A stretch of DNA of 6,270 bases from positions 1 through 6,270 of the forward strand of contig JAJYPO010000132.1 of the NCBI GenBank assembly GCA_021795275.1, in the 5' to 3' direction. Positions 1-5,279 of this stretch are shown piece by piece (within the stretch, counting starts at the first letter, position 1; each line of letters begins with the position of its first letter). The notes beneath the pieces were generated by a model. The model saw only the letters and a list, made by a program, of their open reading frames with translations, did not search any database and was not told where the DNA came from. The position numbers were made by a program, and so were the translations under genes. This DNA comes from Nitrospirota bacterium. GTDB taxonomy: Bacteria > Nitrospirota_A > Leptospirillia > Leptospirillales > Leptospirillaceae.

Positions 1-997
1 GAGCGCGGTCGGCCGGTTGGTCGAATCCCGTCGCGATCACCGTGATGTGGATCTCCTCCATCGGATGATCTTCGACCACCGTTCCGAAGATCAGATTGGC
101 CGATCCCTTTTCGGCCTCCTCCTCGATGAGGCGGGAGGCCTCGGTGATCTCGTTTAAAGTCATGTCCGAGCCTCCCCGGAAATTCACGAGAATGCCTTTT
201 GCCCCCCGGATCGAGCTGTCCTCGAGAAGGGGACTGTTTATGGCCGCACGGGCGGCCGTCAGTGCCCTCTCCGGTCCGGATGCAGTTCCGATCCCCATGA
301 CGGCGCGGCCCATGTTGGCCATCGTCGTCTTCACATCGGCAAAGTCCAGATTGATGAGTCCCGGACGGGTGATGATGTCCGATATCCCCTGGACACCCTG
401 TCGAAGGACGTCGTCAGCCTTCTTGAAGGCGTCGATGAGGGGCGTCCCCCTGTCGACCACCGATTCGAGCCGGTCGTTGGGAATCACGATCAGTGTGTCG
501 GTGAAACGGCGGAGCTCCCGAAGTCCCTCCTCGGCGTTCCGGCATCGTTTCGGCCCCTCGAAGCCGAAGGGGGTCGTCACGACCGCCACGGTAAGGATGC
601 CGCTTTCCCGGGCCACCTGCGCGATCACGGGAGCCGCTCCCGTCCCCGTCCCACCGCCCATTCCCGCCGTCACGAAGACCATGTCCGATCCAGCCACCGC
701 TCCACGAATCTTGTCGACGTCCTCAAGAGCGGACCGTCGTCCCACTTCGGGATTGGCTCCGGCTCCCAGCCCCCGGCTGACGGCGCTTCCGATCTGGATC
801 CTGTGGGCATCGATCCGGTTGAGGGCCTGAAGGTCGGTGTTGACCGCCACGAACTCGACGCCCTTCAGGTCGGACATGATCATGGTGTGAATCGCATTGC
901 ACCCTCCGCCGCCTACCCCGATGACAAGGATGCGGGCCCCGAGTATTCCGGATTGCTTGTAGTCGATCAAGGGCTCTTCGCCCCACTCTGAATCCAT
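1..997 (-). CDS. ftsZ: Cell division protein FtsZ, 5' part (C-terminus beyond window)
   Basis: FtsZ is the tubulin-like GTPase that polymerises into the cytoplasmic Z ring and recruits the divisome. The frame is open for 332 residues and runs off the left edge. Visible motifs: the N-terminal nucleotide loop GVGGGGCNA (residues 27-35), NTDLQAL (53-59), the tubulin signature GGGTGTG (114-120), the FGFEGPKR stretch (144-151), and the T7 loop NLDFADV (216-222), whose Asp218 and Asp221 match the catalytic acids of E. coli FtsZ (D209, D212). The C-terminal beta-sheet domain follows up to ITVIATGFD (318-326). The variable linker and the C-terminal peptide that binds FtsA are outside the window. I chose ATG at 997 because GGAG lies 7 bases upstream. 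An in-frame ATG at 1018 would add seven residues, but it and its GGAG are buried in a perfect hairpin. The gene lies 107 bases downstream of ftsA. Identity is certain; the start is likely. Confidence 0.98.
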   Translation of the reverse strand, partial: MDSEWGEEPLIDYKQSGILGARILVIGVGGGGCNAIHTMIMSDLKGVEFVAVNTDLQALNRIDAHRIQIGSAVSRGLGAGANPEVGRRSALEDVDKIRGAVAGSDMVFVTAGMGGGTGTGAAPVIAQVARESGILTVAVVTTPFGFEGPKRCRNAEEGLRELRRFTDTLIVIPNDRLESVVDRGTPLIDAFKKADDVLRQGVQGISDIITRPGLINLDFADVKTTMANMGRAVMGIGTASGPERALTAARAAINSPLLEDSSIRGAKGILVNFRGGSDMTLNEITEASRLIEEEAEKGSANLIFGTVVEDHPMEEIHITVIATGFDQPADRA

Positions 998-1002
998 ACC
1001 CG

Positions 1003-1006
1003 CTCT
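1003..1006 (-). promoter_or_regulatory. Ribosome binding site of ftsZ
   Basis: GGAG on the minus strand with 7 bases to the ATG at 997. It decides the start over the in-frame ATG at 1018, whose own GGAG is in a hairpin stem. It sits only 4 bases downstream of that hairpin, so folding would leave this site free. Confidence 0.65.
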
Positions 1007-1010
1007 CCAA

Positions 1011-1026
1011 GGAGCCATCCGGCTCC
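1011..1026 (-). promoter_or_regulatory. Perfect 6-bp stem-loop in ftsZ leader
   Basis: Bases 1011-1016 (GGAGCC on the plus strand) pair exactly with 1021-1026 (GGCTCC), leaving a 4-base loop. In the ftsZ mRNA the first arm carries a GGAG ribosome-binding-type sequence, and the loop and second arm hold an alternative in-frame ATG at 1018-1016. There is no following U run, so it is not a terminator. The inferred role is to mask the upstream start or to shape access to the ribosome binding site at 1003-1006. The pairing is seen directly; the function is inference. Confidence 0.4.
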
Positions 1027-1104
1027 GCACTGTTGATGATCATGAGAGGTCATCCGGTCCGCCGCCGGAGAGATGTCCTTCGGAAGACGGACCTGTTTGG
1101 CCCG

Positions 1105-2391
1105 TCAGATGATTTCCCGAAGCCAGTTCCAGATCCTGACGCCGGACGAGGCCGTCGCTCCTTTTCTTGGCTCCTGTGTTTCCGGCAAAGAGACATCTTC
1201 CCGATGCGGGAGATCCTGAGGGCTCCACTGATCCCTCGCAAAATAAAGGAGGCCGATGGCCGATGCGAACTCGGGAGCGGAGGCCTGATCGACCAGGCCC
1301 TGGACGCGGAGACCGGTTTGTCCGACGGAAACGGGCATTTCGAAGATCTTTTCCGCGAAAGGAACGATGTTCGGCATCCGGGCGACGCCCCCAACCAGGA
1401 CGACTCCCCGGGCAAGGAAAGCGTTCTGGCGCATCCGGTCAAGGTCTCCCTTGACGCGCGTCAGAATTTCCTCGAGCCTGGCCTCGACAACCTCCCGGAC
1501 CTGGGTCCTGCGGAGCGAACCTTGCGGACTTTCCTCTGAAACGGGAGGGGACGGGGCCCCTTCCTCCTCCGGAACCTCCTGCGGTACGGACTGCCCGGGG
1601 GTGCTGAAAACCTCTTTCTTGATCCGTTCCGCCTCGGACTGTGAGATCCGCATGACGGCGGCCAGGTCCTTCGTCATGGCGGCCCCTCCCAACGGAATGA
1701 TCCGGACTCCGGAGAGGGCTCCGTTCTGGTAGAGGACCATGCCGGTGGTTCCCCCCCCGATATCGACGACACAGACGCCAAGCTCCTTGTCGTCCTCGGT
1801 CAGAACCGCCCGCGCGCTTGCAAGAGGCTGCAGAACGAGGTCTCCGTCGCGAACCGTCAGCCCGGCCCTTTCGACACTCCGCTTGAGGTTCGCGAGCACC
1901 ATGTCGGAGCCCCGGATGACGTGGACGAGTGCCTCCAGGCGGGCCCCCACCATTCCGACAGGATTCACGATGCCCCCCTGCTCGTCGATCCGGTAGGACT
2001 TGGGAATGGTGTGGAGAAGCTCGGACGACTGGCAGCTCATCATCGTCCGGGCTTCCTGCAAGATCCTGTCGATATCCGTCGCCAGGACCTCCCGGTCCTT
2101 GAGGGCGATCATGACCCGCTGGTCCTGGCCGTCGATCTCACCTCCCGCGAACCCGACCACCACACGGGAGACGGGACAGCTCGCCTTCCGCACCGCGACA
2201 TCGACCGCTTTCCGAATGGCCGCCACTGTCTGCTGCACATCCACGATCGTCCCGTTTCTGATGCCGTTCTGTGTCGATGCGGAGCCGATCCCGACTATTT
2301 CAAACCGGTCGTCGTCGATCGCCTGACCCAATACGGCGCACACCTTTGTCGAACCCAAATCAATTGCCGCAAATACTGGTTGATCCGTCAT
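1105..2391 (-). CDS. ftsA: Cell division protein FtsA
   Basis: FtsA is the actin-like ATPase that tethers FtsZ to the inner membrane and recruits later divisome proteins. The product has 428 residues, a usual length. Visible: phosphate-1 loop IDLGSTKVCAV (10-20); the FtsA-specific 1C domain (about 83-165); LQPLASARAVL (187-197) leading into phosphate-2 VVDIGGGTTGMVLY (208-221); adenosine motif VVLVGGVARMPN (330-341); and a C-terminal amphipathic helix, GVRIWNWLREII (417-428), which fits the membrane-targeting sequence. Two oddities: Gly217 stands where most relatives have Asp after GGGTT, and residues 263-296 form a Pro/Glu/Ser-rich stretch in place of the usual GCA...VPGVGGR-like segment. 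I chose ATG at 2391 because the N-terminus MTDQPVFAAIDLG is family-like and GAGG lies 6 bases upstream. A GTG at 2463 would add 24 residues without homologous character. The gene lies between ftsQ (118-base gap) and ftsZ (107-base gap). Confidence 0.98.
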   Translation of the reverse strand: MTDQPVFAAIDLGSTKVCAVLGQAIDDDRFEIVGIGSASTQNGIRNGTIVDVQQTVAAIRKAVDVAVRKASCPVSRVVVGFAGGEIDGQDQRVMIALKDREVLATDIDRILQEARTMMSCQSSELLHTIPKSYRIDEQGGIVNPVGMVGARLEALVHVIRGSDMVLANLKRSVERAGLTVRDGDLVLQPLASARAVLTEDDKELGVCVVDIGGGTTGMVLYQNGALSGVRIIPLGGAAMTKDLAAVMRISQSEAERIKKEVFSTPGQSVPQEVPEEEGAPSPPVSEESPQGSLRRTQVREVVEARLEEILTRVKGDLDRMRQNAFLARGVVLVGGVARMPNIVPFAEKIFEMPVSVGQTGLRVQGLVDQASAPEFASAIGLLYFARDQWSPQDLPHREDVSLPETQEPRKGATASSGVRIWNWLREII

Positions 2392-2397
2392 CGAATG

Positions 2398-2401
2398 CCT
2401 C
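2398..2401 (-). promoter_or_regulatory. Ribosome binding site of ftsA
   Basis: GAGG on the minus strand, 6 bases before the ATG at 2391. It supports this start rather than the GTG at 2463, which has no comparable upstream site. Confidence 0.6.
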
Positions 2402-2453
2402 TGTCTCCCCTGAAAATTGAAAGTGCCCGCCCGGCTCTCCCCGAAGCCTGCCC

Positions 2454-2482
2454 ATTTTCTCACAACGGAGAAAGTGTCTCAA
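2454..2482 (-). promoter_or_regulatory. Candidate sigma-70-like promoter upstream of ftsA
   Basis: In the 118-base ftsQ-ftsA gap the minus strand has TTGAGA (2482-2477; five of six matches to TTGACA), a 17-base spacer, and GAAAAT (2459-2454; four of six matches to TATAAT). Transcription would begin near 2447 and give an ftsA leader of about 55 bases. The gap is the most AT-rich stretch nearby. Promoters inside this cluster ahead of ftsA and ftsZ are known in other bacteria. The -10 element is weak, so this is only a candidate. Confidence 0.3.
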
Positions 2483-2505
2483 CAACAGAGCGGACCGAAA
2501 AGGAT

Positions 2506-2520
2506 CCCGTCAGGAACGGG
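2506..2520 (-). other. Small stem-loop spanning the ftsQ stop codon
   Basis: Bases 2506-2510 (CCCGT) pair exactly with 2516-2520 (ACGGG) around a 5-base loop, and the TGA stop of ftsQ (2512-2510) sits in it. In the transcript it is followed by AUCCUUUU. The stem is short and the U run is only four bases, so it is at best a weak terminator or attenuator and may be chance. Confidence 0.2.
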
Positions 2521-3355
2521 CCTCTTTTTTTCCTGGATGGGAAGGCGTGGGAGGGAGATTTTCCAGTGATGGACGGAGAATGAGCATTCCCTTGAAGCGC
2601 AGGTCGATTCCTTCGGGGAGCTTGCCGGTGGCCAGGAGGCCGGATTTTTTCATGTAGGCCCGGAAAAGATGGAACGGCGCACAGCCGAGATCGGTTCCCA
2701 ACAGGAGCACCGGAAGATTGTGATCGGGATAGAACCGGACTTCATGGGGGCCGTTCAGGCTGAACCACTGCCCGGAGGGTGCCCCTTCCGAACGGCAGTT
2801 CCGGACGGTCTCGATGGTCCGGACCAGCCGGATCCCGGTGGAACGGGTCAGGGGAGCGCGGACGATGACCTGGGGGAGAGCCCCCGTGCCCGGATAGGAA
2901 CGCCCCATGAGGGAGAGCCCCTGCGCGTTCAGATAGGAAACCCTGGAGGGAACCGCCGTCGCCAGAGGTGCCTGAAAGGCCATGAGACCATAGGCCGGCC
3001 GCAAAAGGCCCACCGGCGTCCACACCTTGACGCGAACGACGCGTCCTGCTCCGGGGAGATATTTTTCGCTGACGGACTCGATCCAGGGGTGGGACTCTTT
3101 CAGCCTTTCGAGCGGTTCCCGGTCGAGATAGGGCACGGTGCGGTATCGGACCCGAGAGAGCCAGCCGGCGACGAGGTCTCTGTCAAGGACTTCCGGGCCG
3201 AGGATCGTGACCGTGAAGGACCGTCCTGGCGAATGAAAGAGCCCCCGAAAAAAAACCCCCCCCCAGATGAGCCAGAAGAGAAGGAGAAGAATGTATCGGC
3301 CAGATCCGGGGCGAAGGAAGGAGGATTTCCCCGGACCGGAAGCCCCTCCTCCCAT
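2510..3355 (-). CDS. ftsQ: Cell division protein FtsQ (POTRA-domain, single-pass membrane)
   Basis: FtsQ links early and late divisome proteins by binding FtsL and FtsB in the periplasm. The product has 281 residues: a short basic cytoplasmic tail (1-20), one membrane segment (about 21-40, YILLLLFWLIWGGVFFRGLF), and a POTRA domain (about 46-118) with FTVTILGPEVL, the hallmark HPWIESV (89-95) and the closing strand VVRVKVWTP (106-114). A beta domain (about 125-250) follows, then a Pro-rich, charged tail. I chose ATG at 3355 because it overlaps the ddl stop codon as TGATG, which implies translational coupling. No good ribosome binding site precedes it, and a GGAGGAGGGG run lies just after the ATG, inside the gene. 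A GTG at 3382 would add nine residues but has GGGGAG touching it rather than spaced from it. A G9-T8 tract encodes part of the membrane segment (3264-3248). Sequence conservation is low, as usual for FtsQ; membrane layout, POTRA and gene order carry the call. Confidence 0.93.
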   Translation of the reverse strand: MGGGASGPGKSSFLRPGSGRYILLLLFWLIWGGVFFRGLFHSPGRSFTVTILGPEVLDRDLVAGWLSRVRYRTVPYLDREPLERLKESHPWIESVSEKYLPGAGRVVRVKVWTPVGLLRPAYGLMAFQAPLATAVPSRVSYLNAQGLSLMGRSYPGTGALPQVIVRAPLTRSTGIRLVRTIETVRNCRSEGAPSGQWFSLNGPHEVRFYPDHNLPVLLLGTDLGCAPFHLFRAYMKKSGLLATGKLPEGIDLRFKGMLILRPSLENLPPTPSHPGKKEARS

Positions 3356-4332
3356 CAGAGGCCGGCATGGACAGCGGAGCACTCCCCGTCAAGACGGGCT
3401 GTCCACAGGAGCTCCAGAAGAAGATCGGTAAAGGAGAGTCCTGCATGGGCAGCAATTTCCGGCAACAGGGAAGTCGGAGTCAGACCCGGAAGAGTATTCA
3501 CCTCGAGAACAAAGAAGACCCCTTCCTCGTTCAGGATCGTATCGAGACGACTGGTCCCCCGGAGTTCAAGGATCCGGTGGGCTTCCAGTGTCGTCTCGGC
3601 CAGCTCCCCGAGAAGGGTGTCGGACAGGGGCGCCGGACAAATATGGCGGGAGGCCCCTGGAGAGTATTTTGAAGCGTAGGTATAGAACGGTTCGGCGTTT
3701 CCCGGAATAATCTCGATGGCCCCGAGAAAGCGGTCGGACAGGACGGCGGACTGGATTTCCCTTCCGCGGATGCATTGTTCGATCAGGACCCACGGAGAAT
3801 ATTCGCCCGCGAGAGCGACCGCTTGTGCGAGATCCTCCCGTCGTTCGATCCGGCGGACGCCGATGGAGGATCCACCTGACTCCGGCTTGACCATGTAGGG
3901 CGGGTCGAAGGAGACACTGTCGGCACGAAAAGCCGGTCCTATCCTGTGGGCATAGGTCAGGGGAACGGCAAGCCCCCGCTCCCGGAAGAGGGCGCGCGAA
4001 CGCATCTTGGACATCCCGATCGCCGATCCGAGGACTCCGGAGCCGGTGTAGGGAATTTTCATGATTTCAAGAAAGCCCTGGAGCGTCCCGTTTTCCCCCG
4101 CCCCCCCATGTGTGGCAAGAAAGGCCGCATCCGGAGCGAATTCGGAAAGAGTCATCGCCAGTGTCCTGTCCGCCTCGAGCTCCCGGACCTCAAATCCAGC
4201 ATGAACAAGGGCTTCGGAGACCGCACGTGAGGAGACCCGTGAGACCTGAGCCTCTTCCGATTCCCCACCACAGAGAACCGCCACCTTCCTGATCCCTTTT
4301 TCCTTGAGCATTGCCTGCGTTATGAGTTCCAC
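3355..4332 (-). CDS. ddl: D-alanine--D-alanine ligase
   Basis: This ATP-grasp enzyme joins two D-Ala into the dipeptide that MurF adds to the peptidoglycan precursor, in the cytoplasm. The product has 325 residues against about 306 in E. coli DdlB. Visible: GGESEE (22-27), where Glu27 matches E15; HGGAGENGTLQG (75-86); YTGSGV (95-100); Lys109 of MSK; VKP with Lys149 (K144 in E. coli); GGSSIGV with Ser155 (S150); LIEQ (183-186); Lys222-Tyr223 (Y216, the dipeptide rather than depsipeptide form); RLD with Arg262 and Asp264; LEVNTLPGLTPTSL with Glu277 and Asn279 (metal ligands E270, N272). All catalytic residues I can align are kept. The GTG start at 4332 has GAGG 7 bases upstream and overlaps murB by 13 bases. 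ATG at 4311 (residue 8) is possible but has a poorer ribosome site. A tail of about 15 residues extends past the usual final helix. It ends in the TGATG shared with ftsQ. Confidence 0.97.
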   Translation of the reverse strand: MELITQAMLKEKGIRKVAVLCGGESEEAQVSRVSSRAVSEALVHAGFEVRELEADRTLAMTLSEFAPDAAFLATHGGAGENGTLQGFLEIMKIPYTGSGVLGSAIGMSKMRSRALFRERGLAVPLTYAHRIGPAFRADSVSFDPPYMVKPESGGSSIGVRRIERREDLAQAVALAGEYSPWVLIEQCIRGREIQSAVLSDRFLGAIEIIPGNAEPFYTYASKYSPGASRHICPAPLSDTLLGELAETTLEAHRILELRGTSRLDTILNEEGVFFVLEVNTLPGLTPTSLLPEIAAHAGLSFTDLLLELLWTARLDGECSAVHAGL

Positions 4333-5279
4333 ATTCTCACCTCAGGTTCCAGAACGACACCCCAGTGCTCCCTGACGCGCTGGGCCACGTATTCCAAAAG
4401 CTCCCGAAACTCACGTTCGGATCCCCCACCCGTATTGACAAAAAAATTGGCATGCCGGAGAGAGACCGTGATGCCTCCCCGGCGTTCGCCCTTGAGGCCC
4501 GCCTCCTCGATGAGCCGGCCGGCCGTGTATTCTGCCGGTCCATCGTCGGGGTTCCGGAAAACAGATCCGAGGCTTGGCTCTTCGAGAGGCTGTGTTCGCT
4601 TCCTGTAGTCGAGATGACGGTTCAGGAGAGCCTGACAGTCTTCCGGAGAGATGCACGGACCCGAGAGAAGCGCTCCCAGGAGAACGCTTCCCTTCGGGAT
4701 GTTTCCCGGACCGGAGGCCTCCATGCGCTCAAGCGGACGGTCCGCAAAAAGCGAGGTCCGATATCCGTAGCCCATTCTTTCGGCAGAAAGTGTCTCGATG
4801 GCGCCCGAAGGATGCATGACGGTCACGCTCTTGCAGAGATTCGACCATTCCCGTCCCCCCGCCCCGGCATTCATGACGGCGGCGCCACCCACCGTTCCGG
4901 GAATCCCGGAGAGAAACTCGAAGCCTCCGATCCCCCGCCGGGCCGCTTCGCGGGCAAGTGCCGGCAGGGGGAATCCCGCATCGGCATACACTTCCCCCTC
5001 CCCCGTCCACCGGCAAGCCGACGCCAGATCGCCGGGCTCGAAACGGACCAGCGTCCCTTCAATGCCCTGGTCGGGGAAGAGAATATTGCTTCCCCGGCCG
5101 GAGAAAAAAAGGGGCCCCGGGATTTTGTCCTGGCTCCGCAGGACAAAGACCTCTTCCATCTCCTCGGCTGTGGAAACGCAGGCGACCGCGGAGACAGGCC
5201 CTCCGATCCGGATCGAGGAATAACGGCTTAGACGTTCACGGGATCGGATTCGCGGGCGACGAGCGAGGCTGGCTCCCAC
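4320..5279 (-). CDS. murB: UDP-N-acetylenolpyruvoylglucosamine reductase
   Basis: MurB reduces UDP-GlcNAc-enolpyruvate to UDP-MurNAc with NADPH through bound FAD, in the cytoplasm, feeding MurC. The product has 319 residues, typical for the shorter type II enzymes. FAD-domain motifs: YSSIRIGGP (20-28), GRGSNILFPDQGIEGTLVRF (61-80), and FLSGIPGTVGGAAVMNAGAGG (122-142). YGYRTSLF (171-178) matches the substrate-site Y-R-x-S block. GSVFRNP (238-244) carries the proton-donating Ser239. AGRLIEEAGLKG (253-264), HANFFVNTGG (276-285) and LEPEVR (310-315), with the conserved Glu near the C-terminus, complete the fold. The inserted Tyr loop of E. coli-type MurB is not apparent. The GTG start at 5279 has AAGGA 9 bases upstream and leaves a normal N-terminal lead of about 17 residues before the first conserved block. 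The gene start overlaps murC by 52 bases, so the two are probably translated together. Confidence 0.97.
   Translation of the reverse strand: MGASLARRPRIRSRERLSRYSSIRIGGPVSAVACVSTAEEMEEVFVLRSQDKIPGPLFFSGRGSNILFPDQGIEGTLVRFEPGDLASACRWTGEGEVYADAGFPLPALAREAARRGIGGFEFLSGIPGTVGGAAVMNAGAGGREWSNLCKSVTVMHPSGAIETLSAERMGYGYRTSLFADRPLERMEASGPGNIPKGSVLLGALLSGPCISPEDCQALLNRHLDYRKRTQPLEEPSLGSVFRNPDDGPAEYTAGRLIEEAGLKGERRGGITVSLRHANFFVNTGGGSEREFRELLEYVAQRVREHWGVVLEPEVRMWNS
4340..4343 (-). promoter_or_regulatory. Ribosome binding site of ddl inside murB
   Basis: GAGG on the minus strand, 7 bases before the GTG at 4332 and within the last codons of murB. It favours the GTG start over the ATG at 4311, which is preceded only by CAGG. 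Confidence 0.5.

Noticed and set aside
96..830. Plus-strand open frame (244 codons) opposite ftsZ
   Set aside because: It is antisense to highly conserved FtsZ motifs, and its Ser/Arg/Pro-rich product resembles no known protein.
1053..1069. Inverted repeat TCCGG/CCGGA in the ftsA-ftsZ gap as a terminator
   Set aside because: A 5-bp stem with a 7-base loop and no U run; likely chance in GC-rich DNA, and ftsA-ftsZ are expected to be co-transcribed.
2392..2463. GTG start at 2463 adding 24 residues to FtsA
   Set aside because: The extra residues lack FtsA character, there is no good upstream ribosome site, and the candidate promoter overlaps the region. ATG at 2391 fits the family N-terminus.
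1921..2583. Plus-strand open frame (220 codons) opposite ftsA and the ftsQ-ftsA gap
   Set aside because: Only a shadow of ftsA; no motif and no ribosome site of note.
3356..3382. GTG start at 3382 adding nine residues to FtsQ
   Set aside because: GGGGAG touches the GTG directly, so spacing is wrong, and the ATG at 3355 has the common TGATG overlap with ddl. It cannot be fully excluded.
2669..3679. Long plus-strand open frame (336 codons) opposite ftsQ and ddl
   Set aside because: It is antisense to two well-supported genes, crosses their junction, and its product is rich in Arg, Pro, Glu and Gly with no recognisable domain. GC-rich coding DNA often leaves the opposite strand open.
4365..5231. 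Plus-strand open frame (288 codons) opposite murB
   Set aside because: It mirrors the murB codon pattern, has no family motif and no independent sign of expression; treated as a shadow.
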